NCBI RefSeq assembly: GCF_016461715.1 | Contig: NZ_JAEMUI010000005.1 | Span: forward strand, 124,001 to 188,000 | Length of the DNA: 64,000 nt | DNA from: Marinomonas spartinae | GTDB taxonomy: Bacteria; Pseudomonadota; Gammaproteobacteria; Pseudomonadales; Marinomonadaceae | Direction: 5' to 3' | Shown: piece after piece, positions 38,402-47,875 of the stretch | Numbering within the stretch: position 1 is the first letter of the stretch | How the letters are laid out: each line of letters opens with the position of its first letter | Translations under genes and position numbers: made by a program | Notes under the pieces: model-generated | The model's input: the letters and a program-made list of their open reading frames with translations, nothing else | Databases searched by the model: none | What the model was told of the DNA's origin: nothing

Positions 38402-38440
38402 TATAATCCGCGCCCTTATTACCCATGCTTAGGTAATAAG
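38402..38440 (+). promoter_or_regulatory. queC promoter -10 box and leader hairpin
   Basis: TATAAT at 38402-38407 is a consensus -10 box; the -35 is poor (TTCGAT with 15-base spacing). The predicted transcript starts at about 38414 and begins at once with a perfect 9-base stem (CTTATTACC with GGTAATAAG, 38415-38440, 8-base loop). The left arm ATTACC is complementary to the GGTAA of the queC ribosome-binding site, and CTCT at 38447-38450 could pair with its AGAG. It does not match the preQ1 riboswitch classes I know. Confidence 0.5.
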
Positions 38441-38479
38441 CCAATACTCTCATCACCCAAGTAATTAGAGGTAACAGAT

Positions 38480-39139
38480 ATGTCAGAAAAAGCCGTCGTG
38501 GTGTATTCCGGGGGAATGGACTCATTTACCGTTCTCAATACCGCACTTCAAAGCGGACTAGAGGTTTACGCCCTATCTTTTAATTACGGACAAAAACACA
38601 GCAAGGAACTACAAGTCGCCGCACAAGTTTGCAGCGAATTGCAGGTGCCTCACAAAATCGTCGATATCACGGCAATTAATAGTTTAATGGCTAACTCCTC
38701 TCTCACCAGTGATGAAGACATTCCAGAAGGTCATTATGAAAGTGACAATATGAAATCCACCGTGGTCCCTAATCGTAATATGGTATTACTCTCTATGGCG
38801 ATTGCTTATGCGGTTTCATTGGAAGCAGGTAAAGTATACTATGGCGCTCACTCGGGTGATCACCATATTTATCCTGACTGTCGCCCTAAATTTGTCGCGG
38901 CCATGAATGCCGTTTCTAGCATTGCCAATTACCAACCCGTTGAAATTGTCACTCCATTTTTGCATTCGTCCAAAGGCGACATTTTAAAAGCGGGATTAGC
39001 GATGAATTTAGATTACGCTAAAACATGGACTTGCTATAATGGCCGAGAAAAATCCTGTGGCAAATGTGGTGCCTGTAACGAACGACTAGAAGCGTTTGCA
39101 GAACAAGGCAAGACAGACCCACTGGAATATGAAGCCTAA
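38480..39139 (+). CDS. queC: 7-cyano-7-deazaguanine (preQ0) synthase
   Basis: QueC turns 7-carboxy-7-deazaguanine into preQ0 using ATP and ammonia. The 219-residue protein has the PP-loop SGGMDSFT (10-17) and four zinc cysteines Cys185, Cys193, Cys196 and Cys199 in [16 protein letters not shown]. Length and motifs are typical. The ribosome-binding site is AGAGGTAA. queE lies 162 bases downstream on the same strand, so the two may share a transcript, and their product is used by QueF (7.9-8.7 kb). Confidence 0.97.
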   Translation: MSEKAVVVYSGGMDSFTVLNTALQSGLEVYALSFNYGQKHSKELQVAAQVCSELQVPHKIVDITAINSLMANSSLTSDEDIPEGHYESDNMKSTVVPNRNMVLLSMAIAYAVSLEAGKVYYGAHSGDHHIYPDCRPKFVAAMNAVSSIANYQPVEIVTPFLHSSKGDILKAGLAMNLDYAKTWTCYNGREKSCGKCGACNERLEAFAEQGKTDPLEYEA

Positions 39140-39301
39140 GTGTTCATCAACATACGTTAATGACTCACTTACCCTGATTTTAGTCTGCTTGTGTCGGTTG
39201 TGACTGGCTTTTGTTCCACAAATTCCCAGCACATCGATAACATAACAACTAAAGTGAACCCTTACCTCGAACTGTTTTTCGAGACGTAACTGGTGTAACA
39301 C

Positions 39302-39952
39302 ATGTACTCAATTAAAGAAGCCTTTTATTCATTGCAAGGCGAAGGAGCGCACGCTGGCCGTCCAGCTCTATTTTGCCGATTTACTGGCTGTAATTTATGG
39401 TCAGGACAAGAGAAAACCCGCGCACAGTCTGACTGCCAGTTCTGCGACACCGATTTCATCGGCACTGATGGCCAAAACGGTGGAAAATTTAAAACGGCAG
39501 AACAATTACGCGAACACATCGACGCCCTATGGCCCACTGGTCAAGCACACAAATACGTTGTTTTTACGGGGGGCGAACCCGCGCTACAGCTTGATGAAGC
39601 ACTCATTGCAGAAATGAAGCAGTATGGCTATACCATAGCCATTGAAACCAATGGCACGCTTCCACTACCACAAGGCATTGATTGGATATGTGTCAGCCCC
39701 AAAACGACGAAACCGCTAGTAGTCACCAAAGGCAGTGAACTCAAGCTGGTGTACCCACAAACACACATCACCCCAGAGTTATTTGAAGGCTTGGATTTTA
39801 CACATTTTTATCTACAACCTATGGACCAAAGCCACTTAACAACCGACCAAATTCCACTAATTGACACCCAACAAGCCACATTACACTATTGTTTAGCACA
39901 TCCACTGTGGCGTCTCAGCCTACAAACACATAAAATGCTTAATATCGATTAA
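39302..39952 (+). CDS. queE: 7-carboxy-7-deazaguanine synthase
   Basis: QueE is a radical SAM enzyme that makes the 7-deazaguanine ring in queuosine synthesis. The 216-residue protein starts YSIKEAFYSLQGEGAHAGRP. It has a long cluster loop: Cys30, then Cys45 and Cys48 (GCNLWSG to CQFCDTDF), a CX14CX2C spacing found in one QueE branch. TGGEPALQ (about 94-101) follows. The gap after queC is 162 bases and holds a small CTCGAA/TTTCGAG hairpin at about 39266-39284. Confidence 0.95.
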   Translation: MYSIKEAFYSLQGEGAHAGRPALFCRFTGCNLWSGQEKTRAQSDCQFCDTDFIGTDGQNGGKFKTAEQLREHIDALWPTGQAHKYVVFTGGEPALQLDEALIAEMKQYGYTIAIETNGTLPLPQGIDWICVSPKTTKPLVVTKGSELKLVYPQTHITPELFEGLDFTHFYLQPMDQSHLTTDQIPLIDTQQATLHYCLAHPLWRLSLQTHKMLNID

Positions 39953-39995
39953 ACATTGAATACGATTTTCTTTTTATCAAGATAAGGAATTATAA

Positions 39996-40499
39996 ATGAT
40001 CATTTTACATACCAACTTCGGCGACATTCATGTTGAGCTGGATTACGAAAAAGCCCCAAAAACAGCAAAAAACTTTGAAGATCATGTGGTAGCAGGCCAC
40101 TACAATGGCGTGATTTTTCACCGCGTCATTAACGGCTTTATGGTACAAGCAGGAGGGTTTGAACCAGGCATGACGCAAAAAGAATCGAAACCCTCGATTG
40201 AGAACGAAGCTGACAATGGCTTGGAAAACCTAACTGGCACACTTGCGATGGCCCGCACGATGGATCCCCATTCCGCTTCAACACAATTCTTCATCAACGT
40301 AAGCGATAACAAATTCCTCAATCACCGCAGCAAATCAGCCGACGGTTGGGGTTATGCGGTATTTGGTAAAGTCACTGCGGGTATGGACATCGTTAACAAG
40401 ATCAAAGAAGTCAAAACCACTGTGAAAGCAGGCCACCAAGATGTGCCTGTCGAAGACGTCATCATCGAAAAAGCGGAATTGGTTAAAAGCGAGGGCTAA
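39996..40499 (+). CDS. ppiB: Peptidyl-prolyl cis-trans isomerase B (cyclophilin)
   Basis: A cytoplasmic cyclophilin of 167 residues without signal peptide. It has the catalytic-core segments [17 protein letters not shown] (about 35-51), [20 protein letters not shown] (about 81-100) and [13 protein letters not shown]. An AAGGAAT site precedes the ATG. Its stop overlaps the lpxH start by one base (TAATG), as in many gammaproteobacteria, so translation of lpxH is coupled. Confidence 0.96.
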   Translation: MIILHTNFGDIHVELDYEKAPKTAKNFEDHVVAGHYNGVIFHRVINGFMVQAGGFEPGMTQKESKPSIENEADNGLENLTGTLAMARTMDPHSASTQFFINVSDNKFLNHRSKSADGWGYAVFGKVTAGMDIVNKIKEVKTTVKAGHQDVPVEDVIIEKAELVKSEG

Positions 40500-41281
40500 T
40501 GACTCGTTACTTTATATCCGATCTGCACCTTTACGACAAACGTCCGGATTTAATCCGCGCGTTTGTTCGTATGTTGCAAGAAATCGCCGACAAACACACA
40601 AACAGCGATGCCAGTCTCTATATATTGGGTGATCTCTATGAAGCTTGGATCGGCGACGATTATCAAGCTGACTGGAACACCCCAATCAAACAGGCTCTTC
40701 GTAGTCTGTCAGATAAAGGCATAGGGTTATATTTTATTCATGGCAATCGTGACTTTTTGATCGGGAATACTTGGTGTCAGGAAGTTGGCGCAACACTACT
40801 CAGTGAGCAAACGCTAATAAAACAAGATAACCACTCTATTCTTCTCACTCATGGTGATGAATACTGTCAAGAAGATATTGAGTATCAAAAGCTTCGCGCT
40901 ATGGTCCGATCCTCACAGTGGCAAACTCAAGTACTCTCCATGTCGCTGGAACAACGACTCGCACTAGCGGAACAATTACGCAATGACAGCAAAAGCATGT
41001 CATCAGACAAATCGTTCAGCATCACAGATGTCACGGAAGCTCATGTTGCTCAATCTATAAAAGAGCACCATGCTAACCTTCTTATCCATGGACATACCCA
41101 TCGCCCAGCACTCCACATCCTCACGGATTATAGCCGTTGTGTATTGGGAGACTGGGATGATTGTGTTTGGTTAGCCACCCTAGACGATCAAGCCTACGTA
41201 CAAGCTAACGCTAATCTAGAGGATTTTTTAGCCAATGGCCTGAGCGCCTTAAAAAACGTTCACACCCAACCATTAGGCTAA
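40499..41281 (+). CDS. lpxH: UDP-2,3-diacylglucosamine diphosphatase
   Basis: LpxH splits UDP-diacylglucosamine to lipid X and UMP in lipid A synthesis. The 260-residue metallophosphoesterase (E. coli 240) has the metal motifs SDLHL (Asp8, His10), GDLYEAWIGDD (about 42-52), HGNRDFLIG, LTHGDEYCQED and HGHTHRPALH (about 197-206). It follows ppiB with one base of overlap and ends ahead of a strong terminator. Confidence 0.96.
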   Translation: MTRYFISDLHLYDKRPDLIRAFVRMLQEIADKHTNSDASLYILGDLYEAWIGDDYQADWNTPIKQALRSLSDKGIGLYFIHGNRDFLIGNTWCQEVGATLLSEQTLIKQDNHSILLTHGDEYCQEDIEYQKLRAMVRSSQWQTQVLSMSLEQRLALAEQLRNDSKSMSSDKSFSITDVTEAHVAQSIKEHHANLLIHGHTHRPALHILTDYSRCVLGDWDDCVWLATLDDQAYVQANANLEDFLANGLSALKNVHTQPLG

Positions 41282-41346
41282 TATACTCAACAGCATTGGA
41301 GCCAATTGCGAGTTAACATAACGAATTAGCCATTGGCGCCGAAAAC

Positions 41347-41380
41347 AAAAACGCCCAACTGTTTCAAGTTGGGCGTTTTT
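41347..41380. terminator. Terminator after lpxH
   Basis: The stem CGCCCAACT with AGTTGGGCG, extended by flanking A5 and T5 runs, encloses a short loop (about 41347-41380). It ends ppiB-lpxH and may also serve the convergent gene at 41453. Confidence 0.9.
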
Positions 41381-41452
41381 AATTCATATAAATTTATTAT
41401 CAGCAAGCCAATCAGAACAAGATGCTCCGTTTGGACAATGCGACCAGATGAT

Positions 41453-41767
41453 TTAATTGAGATGAAGCAGCTCCTTTACCCATTGAGTTTCAGCGCCTTT
41501 TCGCAAACGTGAAAATTCTAAATGACGCTCGTGTAATAAAGCTACGGCTCGAAAAAAAGCATTATTCACGACGACTGGATTAAGTTCAACGCCATAGGTT
41601 TGCCACCAATGTTGTTGAGCTTTGCTGGTTAATAGTTGATACAAATAATCCAATTCCACAGACCCTTGATATACCTTATCAAGGTTTATCATTTGATCGT
41701 TCTTTGATAATTCCAATGCTAACCAATAGGTAACATCTGGCAATTGCTCACTCATTTGCATACCCAT
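41453..41767 (-). CDS. Small conserved-looking protein of unknown function
   Basis: A 104-residue soluble protein with several tryptophans (QQHWWQTYGVELNPVVVNNAFFRAVALLHERH). No family is recognised. Two ATG codons (41770, 41767) fit the GAGG ribosome-binding site; 41767 is better spaced. It stands alone between lpxH and miaE, separated from miaE by about 170 bases. Clear ribosome-binding site and codon use suggest a real gene. Confidence 0.72.
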   Translation of the reverse strand: MGMQMSEQLPDVTYWLALELSKNDQMINLDKVYQGSVELDYLYQLLTSKAQQHWWQTYGVELNPVVVNNAFFRAVALLHERHLEFSRLRKGAETQWVKELLHLN

Positions 41768-41937
41768 CATTCACCTCTTCAATCATCAGCTGTTACACCG
41801 ATAAGTCTAGCACCCTAAACTCAAATACCTAGTATGAATATGAAATGCTTTGTAGCCTTTCGTAATAACAAAAACAGCCGCTACACCTTGTGTATTAGTG
41901 CAATTACCATATATCTTATTCCGCCATACTGCCCTTT

Positions 41938-42555
41938 TTAGGCGGCAGCAACCATCGGCGGGCCACTATGAACACGAAATTCCTCATCAGGTTCAATGAT
42001 TAAAGCATGTTCTAATTTACGGAAAAATTCAACGCGTTCTGTAATCGGTTCGCCTGCATATTCTTCTGCTAAAGCCAAATAATCTTCAAAGTGACGAGCC
42101 TCTGATTTAAGCAAGGATTGATAAAACTTAGACAGCTCTGCATCCAAATGGGGGGCCAGCACAGCAAAACGTTCGCAAGAACGCGCCTCTACAAAGGCGC
42201 CAATAATTAAAGTGTCAACCAGACGAGCCGGCTCATGAGTTCGAATATGTTTTCGCAAACCATCCGCGTAGCGAGATGCCGTTAAATGCTCATAGGCAAC
42301 ATCACGCTTACGCATCAATTTATGCACCTGCTCAAAATGCAATAATTCTTCACGGGCTAAGCGAGACATTTTATGCAGCAAATTATCACGATCCACATAG
42401 CGATACATTAAACTCATTGCCGTTGAGGCAGCTTTTTTTTCGCAGTGTGCATGATCATTTAACAGCAGCGATTGGTTTTCAAGAGCCCAATTCACCCAGG
42501 CATCAGGGGAGCGACAGGGAAGAAAAGCCACAAGCTCAGGATACGCAGATAACAT
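41938..42555 (-). CDS. miaE: tRNA-(ms2io6A)-hydroxylase
   Basis: MiaE is a diiron monooxygenase that hydroxylates the isopentenyl group of ms2i6A37 in tRNA. The 205-residue helical protein has the four-helix ligands: DHAHCEKKAA, REELLHFEQVH (EExxH), EARSCERF and KSEARHFEDY (ExxH). The gene begins at the ATG at 42555. It is divergent from the pseudokinase/FGE-like gene. Confidence 0.94.
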   Translation of the reverse strand: MLSAYPELVAFLPCRSPDAWVNWALENQSLLLNDHAHCEKKAASTAMSLMYRYVDRDNLLHKMSRLAREELLHFEQVHKLMRKRDVAYEHLTASRYADGLRKHIRTHEPARLVDTLIIGAFVEARSCERFAVLAPHLDAELSKFYQSLLKSEARHFEDYLALAEEYAGEPITERVEFFRKLEHALIIEPDEEFRVHSGPPMVAAA

Positions 42556-42714
42556 TACTCTACCTTTTCATCTTAAAAAACGGGATTATACTAGGGAAAG
42601 GATGGATAAGTCTTCTAACTCTCAGTCTCTAATAGCAATTCTCATAAAAGATGAGACAATAAAAGCGTTAGTCACCTTCCCTCATCGTATACACATAGGC
42701 AGTATTGTCTTGAT

Positions 42715-44487
42715 TTGGACATCAAACGATTAATGATAGAATTCTACGACATAAATAAATTAAAAATCGGCCAGCATGTTGGCGTAGAACTGGATCCTTA
42801 TGTTTTAAATTACCCAACCAGTAAGAATAAAGCATCTTGGGTTGCGGATCATGGTGGAAGATCCTTTGTCATTCGATTTTATGAAAAAGATCGCGGTAAG
42901 GTTGACGACTTTGTCCAAAATGCACGCAAATACGCCCAGCTAAAACACCCAGCGATTACCCCAAATTACCCACCTTTCTATTCCAAGCTATGGGTATTTT
43001 CTTGCTCCGCCGTGTGTGGTGGCGAGAGCTTGTACAGTTTTTTAGGCAAATACCCTGATGGCGCTCCCTTAAACGTGGTCGTCAGCCTATTTGACACCAT
43101 TGCCAAAGCCCTAGATCAGATTCATGCAAAAAGCTTTTTCCACGGCCACTTGGATTTAAGTGCCATTCAAGTGGTGAATGGCATCGGTATCATGACTGGT
43201 GTTGGCGCGCATCACTGGATGGAAAGCATCACCAATAACGAAATGGACCCGAGGCTATTTCCACCTGAGTATCTGAAAAAGACACAAAATCGCTCCCCTA
43301 TTTCAGATCGTTATTGCTTTATGCGCCTACTAATGGCGGCGTTATTAGGTGAGTCCATTTTAGATAAAACTCAGCCCAGCCAACTACCCAACTCTCATCC
43401 GTATCTGAGTAATGACACTTGGAAAAAACTCAAAAACTGGACTCGCAGTTCAGAGCGTCATCGCCCGAAGTCCTTAGTGGAAGTCATGCGTTTATTGCGG
43501 GCAAACCTATACCGACCAGAAGTTGCCGAAGAAAAGACTCCGCCAAAAGATCGTAGACGTTCGCTCTTATTGGCACGTAAAAATATACTGATCGCAGCGG
43601 GCCTGATCACCTCAGTCGCCTTTGCGTCCTGGATATTATGGCCTGAAGAGCCCACACCGAAACCCATTATTGCTCAAGCAGAAACACCCAAAGAAAAAAC
43701 ACCTGAAGAATTATTCAATGCCCTACCACAAGTTCTACAGGAACCATTAAAAGACGGCGGAAAAGCGCCTAAAGTCGAGAAAATTGCCCCTTCGACCTTT
43801 TTAATGGGAGATCAGCAACACATAGGCGACGATAATGAAAGGCCCGTTCATGAAGTGAAGATTCCGAAGGGCTTTTATATGAGCAAATATGAAGTCACTT
43901 TTGAACAATATGATCGCTTTGCCAAAGCAACAGGGCGACCACTTCCCCCTGATAATGGCTGGGGACGAGGCAATCGCCCCGTGATTAATGTCAGCTGGTA
44001 CGATGCAAAGGCCTATGCGGCATGGCTATCGGAACAAACGGGGCAAGAGTACCGATTACCGACAGAAATAGAGTGGGAGTATTCAGCCAGAGCCAACTCC
44101 AATACCAGCTATTGGTATGGCAACAAAGTCAAAGCCGGCTACAGTGTGTGTGACAGCTGCGGCAGCCAATGGGACGGGGTATCAACCGCGCCAGTCGGTA
44201 GCCAAGCTAGCAACCCATTTGGGCTATATGACATGCTTGGTAATGTGGCTGAGTGGGTAGAAGACTGTTACCACAAAAATTATGACGGCGCGCCAACCAG
44301 TAACCAGGTCTGGTTATCAAACAAATGCGATAGCCGCGTACTGCGCGGTGGTTCATGGTTTGACATTCCAAGAGTGGGTCGTAGCTCTACCCGATATCGT
44401 GCGCAACCTAAACTCAAAGCCAGCAACTGGGGGTTCCGTGTCGTGCGTGTTATTCCAGATTCCGCCCTAACCCCTAAATCAGAATAA
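42715..44487 (+). CDS. Pseudokinase-transmembrane-FGE-like (SUMF1/PvdO-type) fusion protein
   Basis: The 590-residue protein has three parts. Residues about 15-265 are a protein-kinase fold: FVIRFYEKD stands at the beta-3 position, HGHLDLSA (143-150) replaces the HRDLKPxN catalytic loop, and TGVG stands where DFG is expected, so it lacks the key Asp, Lys and Asn and is probably inactive. A membrane helix follows (about 290-309). Residues about 353-579 are a formylglycine-generating-enzyme-like domain (FLMGDQ, YEVTFEQYDRF, RLPTEIEWEYSARA, LGNVAEWVEDCYH, RVLRGGSWFD). The two catalytic cysteines of true FGE after RGGSW are absent. The domain should face the periplasm. The start (TTG 42715 or ATG 42733) is uncertain. 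It is a single-gene unit. Confidence 0.85.
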   Translation: MDIKRLMIEFYDINKLKIGQHVGVELDPYVLNYPTSKNKASWVADHGGRSFVIRFYEKDRGKVDDFVQNARKYAQLKHPAITPNYPPFYSKLWVFSCSAVCGGESLYSFLGKYPDGAPLNVVVSLFDTIAKALDQIHAKSFFHGHLDLSAIQVVNGIGIMTGVGAHHWMESITNNEMDPRLFPPEYLKKTQNRSPISDRYCFMRLLMAALLGESILDKTQPSQLPNSHPYLSNDTWKKLKNWTRSSERHRPKSLVEVMRLLRANLYRPEVAEEKTPPKDRRRSLLLARKNILIAAGLITSVAFASWILWPEEPTPKPIIAQAETPKEKTPEELFNALPQVLQEPLKDGGKAPKVEKIAPSTFLMGDQQHIGDDNERPVHEVKIPKGFYMSKYEVTFEQYDRFAKATGRPLPPDNGWGRGNRPVINVSWYDAKAYAAWLSEQTGQEYRLPTEIEWEYSARANSNTSYWYGNKVKAGYSVCDSCGSQWDGVSTAPVGSQASNPFGLYDMLGNVAEWVEDCYHKNYDGAPTSNQVWLSNKCDSRVLRGGSWFDIPRVGRSSTRYRAQPKLKASNWGFRVVRVIPDSALTPKSE

Positions 44488-44684
44488 TTCCGCTAAATGT
44501 CACCTATTCGAAATTATTATGGGACTTATTAAGCCTTTAGCCTATTTTTTATATAAAATGAAAATACGCCAAAGGATTAAATTTCTATTGTGTTCAGATC
44601 ATTTAATAATGAATTATCTGAACTTACGCCTCAACGCATCGGTTACAAGATATACACTGATGTAAAAACCTAAGGGGAACTATT

Positions 44685-47288
44685 GTGTTAGAAGCATACC
44701 GTAAACATGTCGAGGAACGCGCTCAACAAAGCATTCCACCGACACCTCTCGATGCAGAACAAACCTCTGCTTTGATCGAGCTACTTAAGAATCCACCAGC
44801 AGGTGAAGAAGAATTTATTCTTGATCTTCTTAAAAATCGCGTGCCAGCTGGTGTGGACGAAGCTGCTTACGTTAAAGCAGGCTTCTTAGCTGCCATCACA
44901 AAAGGCGAAGCAACTTCTCCACTGATTGACAAAAAATTGGCTACTGAGATTCTTGGCACTATGTTAGGTGGTTACAACATTCAACCACTTATCGAATGCC
45001 TTGAGATCGAAGAGCTTGCCCCTATTGCAGCAAAAGCCTTGTCTCACACATTGTTAATTTTTGATGCTTTCCACGATGTGGAAGAAAAATCAAAAGCAGG
45101 CAACGAATTCGCTAAGCAAATCATCCAATCTTGGGCTGACGGCGAATGGTTCACTGCCAAGAAAAAGCTGGAAGAAAAGATTACGCTTACCGTTTTCAAA
45201 GTACCAGGTGAAACCAACACTGACGACCTATCACCTGCGCCAGATGCTTGGTCTCGCCCAGACATCCCACTGCATGCTAACGCCATGTTAAAAATGGCCC
45301 GTGATGGCATCACACCCGATGTGGATGGCGAAATCGGACCAATCAGCAAAATCCTAGAATTGAAAGAAAAAGGCTATCCTTTAGTTTACGTTGGCGATGT
45401 TGTGGGGACAGGCTCTAGCCGTAAGTCAGCGACCAACTCTGTGCTATGGCACATGGGCGATGACATTCCTTTCATCCCAAACAAACGTGCTGGTGGCGTA
45501 TGTATTGGTAGTAAAATCGCTCCTATCTTCTTCAACACCATGGAAGATGCTGGCGCCCTACCCATCGAAATGGACGTTGATAAAATGGATATGGGCGATG
45601 TCATCGACATCTACCCATACGAAGGCGTGGTGAAAAAACACGACTCTGACGAAGTGATCAGCACGTTCTCGTTGAAAACTCAAGTATTGCTAGACGAAGT
45701 CCGTGCTGGCGGCCGTATTCCTCTGATCATTGGCCGCGGTTTAACCACCAAAGCGCGCGAATCACTAGGTCTTGGTGCGACTGACCTGTTCACACTTCCA
45801 GGTGCCGTTGCCGATTCCGATAAAGGCTTCACGCTTGCTCAGAAAATGGTTGGTAAAGCCTGTGGTCTTCCTGGTGTTCGTCCAAACTCTTACTGCGAAC
45901 CTAAGATGACAACCGTCGGTTCTCAAGATACGACTGGCCCAATGACTCGTGACGAACTAAAAGACTTGGCTTGCCTAGGCTTTACGTCTGATCTTGTTAT
46001 GCAGTCTTTCTGCCACACTGCAGCATACCCAAAACCAGTCGACGTAACGACTCACCACACCCTTCCTGATTTCATCATGAACCGTGGTGGTGTATCACTG
46101 CGCCCAGGTGACGGTATCATCCACTCTTGGTTGAACCGTATGTTACTGCCTGACACAGTGGGCACGGGTGGTGACTCTCATACCCGCTTCCCGCTAGGTA
46201 TCTCTTTCCCAGCAGGTTCTGGTTTGGTTGCTTTCGCGGCAGCAACAGGTGTCATGCCTCTTGATATGCCTGAGTCTGTCCTAGTTCGCTTTAAAGGCAA
46301 AATGCAACCAGGTATCACACTACGTGACCTAGTCCATGCAATTCCTTACCAAGCCATCAAAGAAGGCTACCTAACCGTTGAGAAGAAAGGTAAGAAAAAC
46401 ATCTTCTCCGGCCGTATCCTAGAAATCGAAGGTCTTGAGCATCTAACAGCTGAACAAGCGTTTGAATTGTCTGACGCCTCTGCTGAGCGTTCTGCTGCGG
46501 GTTGTACTATCAACCTATCTGAAGAATCAGTTGCTGAATATCTAAAATCTAACATCGTCATGTTACGTTGGATGATTTCTGAAGGTTACGGTGATGCTCG
46601 TACCCTTGAACGCCGTGCGAAAGCCATGGAAGAATGGCTGGCTAACCCAAGTCTAATGCGTGCTGATGCGGATGCTGAATACGCAGCCGTTATCGAAATC
46701 GACCTAGAAACCATCAAAGAACCCGTTCTTTGTGCACCAAACGATCCTGATGACGCTCGTCTGCTTTCTGACGTTCAAGGTGAGAAAATCGACGAAGTCT
46801 TCATTGGTTCTTGTATGACGAACATCGGCCACTTCCGTGCCGCTGGTAAGCTTCTAGACGCCGCTGGTAAAGTGGTTCCAACTCGCCTATGGGTTGCACC
46901 ACCAACCAAGATGGACGCTGAGCAATTGACCGCTGAAGGCTACTACAGCATCTTCGGTAAAGCCGGTGCTCGCATGGAAATGCCTGGTTGTTCACTTTGT
47001 ATGGGTAACCAAGCACGTGTTGCCGAGAAGTCCACTGTGGTTTCTACCTCAACACGTAACTTCCCTAACCGCCTTGGTAATGGCGCAAACGTATTCCTAG
47101 CATCAGCAGAGCTTGCTGCGGTTGCCTCTCTACTAGGCAAACTACCAACGCCTGAAGAGTACTTAGAGTACGCGAACAAGATTAACAGCATGTCTGCTGA
47201 AGTCTACAAGTACCTAAACTTCGACAAAATGGGCGAGTACGTGAAAAAAGCATCTAGCGTTATTGCGACAGATGCAACAACTGCTTAA
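44685..47288 (+). CDS. acnB: Aconitate hydratase B
   Basis: AcnB interconverts citrate and isocitrate in the TCA cycle with a [4Fe-4S] cluster. The 867-residue protein has the N-terminal HEAT-like domain (about 1-160), the swivel domain ([20 protein letters not shown], about 174-193), and the cluster cysteines at about 710 in [10 protein letters not shown], and 768 and 771 in GCSLCMG. The start codon is GTG at 44685 with an AAGGGGA site. Length equals E. coli AcnB (865). It ends at a strong terminator. Confidence 0.97.
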   Translation: MLEAYRKHVEERAQQSIPPTPLDAEQTSALIELLKNPPAGEEEFILDLLKNRVPAGVDEAAYVKAGFLAAITKGEATSPLIDKKLATEILGTMLGGYNIQPLIECLEIEELAPIAAKALSHTLLIFDAFHDVEEKSKAGNEFAKQIIQSWADGEWFTAKKKLEEKITLTVFKVPGETNTDDLSPAPDAWSRPDIPLHANAMLKMARDGITPDVDGEIGPISKILELKEKGYPLVYVGDVVGTGSSRKSATNSVLWHMGDDIPFIPNKRAGGVCIGSKIAPIFFNTMEDAGALPIEMDVDKMDMGDVIDIYPYEGVVKKHDSDEVISTFSLKTQVLLDEVRAGGRIPLIIGRGLTTKARESLGLGATDLFTLPGAVADSDKGFTLAQKMVGKACGLPGVRPNSYCEPKMTTVGSQDTTGPMTRDELKDLACLGFTSDLVMQSFCHTAAYPKPVDVTTHHTLPDFIMNRGGVSLRPGDGIIHSWLNRMLLPDTVGTGGDSHTRFPLGISFPAGSGLVAFAAATGVMPLDMPESVLVRFKGKMQPGITLRDLVHAIPYQAIKEGYLTVEKKGKKNIFSGRILEIEGLEHLTAEQAFELSDASAERSAAGCTINLSEESVAEYLKSNIVMLRWMISEGYGDARTLERRAKAMEEWLANPSLMRADADAEYAAVIEIDLETIKEPVLCAPNDPDDARLLSDVQGEKIDEVFIGSCMTNIGHFRAAGKLLDAAGKVVPTRLWVAPPTKMDAEQLTAEGYYSIFGKAGARMEMPGCSLCMGNQARVAEKSTVVSTSTRNFPNRLGNGANVFLASAELAAVASLLGKLPTPEEYLEYANKINSMSAEVYKYLNFDKMGEYVKKASSVIATDATTA

Positions 47289-47307
47289 ACCAGCTTAGAC
47301 AAGTGTT

Positions 47308-47344
47308 AAAAAGCCGATGTAGAGCAATCTACATCGGCTTTTTT
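47308..47344 (+). terminator. Terminator after acnB
   Basis: A 16-base perfect stem (AAAAAGCCGATGTAGA with TCTACATCGGCTTTTT) with a 4-base loop is followed by further T residues. Confidence 0.93.
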
Positions 47345-47415
47345 ATTTCTTCCGACATATTTAAGAAGTGTTTAGAGCCTTACGCACACAATCTTAGAAA
47401 GGAAATTTTAGACAT

Positions 47416-47511
47416 AAAAAAACCCCAACGATTCATTCAAACCATTGGGGTTGTTGCCTTTTTATGATATCTGCATGCTTTATTAGCAAACCCAAATCGG
47501 TCCACGGTGCA
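47416..47511 (-). ncRNA. Candidate small RNA, about 96 nt
   Basis: On the minus strand a terminator-like hairpin (AACCCCAA with TTGGGGTT, 16-base loop, 47421-47452) is followed by seven T residues. No gene on that strand ends there, and the hpf transcript has its own terminator 340 bases earlier. About 66 bases before the hairpin is a promoter-like pair, TTGGTC (47545-47540) and TATAAG (47523-47518), with a 16-base spacer. Together they predict a free transcript of about 96 bases. No family match is known to me. Confidence 0.4.
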
Positions 47512-47790
47512 ACAGTACTTATATTTAATACAAAAATCAGACCAACTTTGAAAGATTACCAAAAAATACCCTCAAACAGGTAACGCTTCCTTGAAATAAG
47601 CATCACAACATTAACAAAAGCGACTGTCTGGGCCTTAGCATCACAATAACTATTAACAGAACGCCCTACTTTTAAAGAGCAAACACACTTAGTCGCCCTA
47701 AAACCAAACGTTAGCCCGCTAAAACGCACCATTTTAGATCAAACGCTCGCCGTAATACTGTTTTAGGATAAAAGACAAAGAATAGATAAC

Positions 47791-47813
47791 AAAAAGCCCC
47801 GCTTAGCGAGGCT
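47791..47813 (-). terminator. Terminator after hpf
   Basis: On the minus strand, AGCCTCGC-TAA-GCGGGGCT forms an 8-base stem with one G-T wobble, followed by TTTT. It lies about 60 bases after the hpf stop. Confidence 0.85.
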
Positions 47814-47875
47814 TAGGTTTGTTGACACTCACCTTAAGATCATTAAAAGGTAAAGTGAAGGATAATGACCAATAT

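Larger units (their letters stand above)
47345..47875. other. 530-base stretch without protein genes between acnB and hpf
   Basis: No frame of convincing length, ribosome-binding site or codon use was found in either direction. It holds, from left to right, a minus-strand terminator hairpin (47416-47452), a minus-strand promoter-like sequence (47518-47545) and the hpf terminator (47791-47813). The middle (about 47546-47790) shows no recognisable feature. Confidence 0.6.

Noticed and set aside
38415-38479. preQ1 riboswitch class I or II ahead of queC
   Set aside because: The leader lacks the A-rich tail and conserved loop bases of class I and the multi-stem layout of class II.
42715-44487. 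Idea that the FGE-like protein activates BetC
   Set aside because: The two catalytic cysteines needed for formylglycine formation are absent.
42715-44487. Idea of a diversity-generating retroelement variable protein
   Set aside because: No reverse transcriptase gene or template/variable repeat was noticed within several kb.
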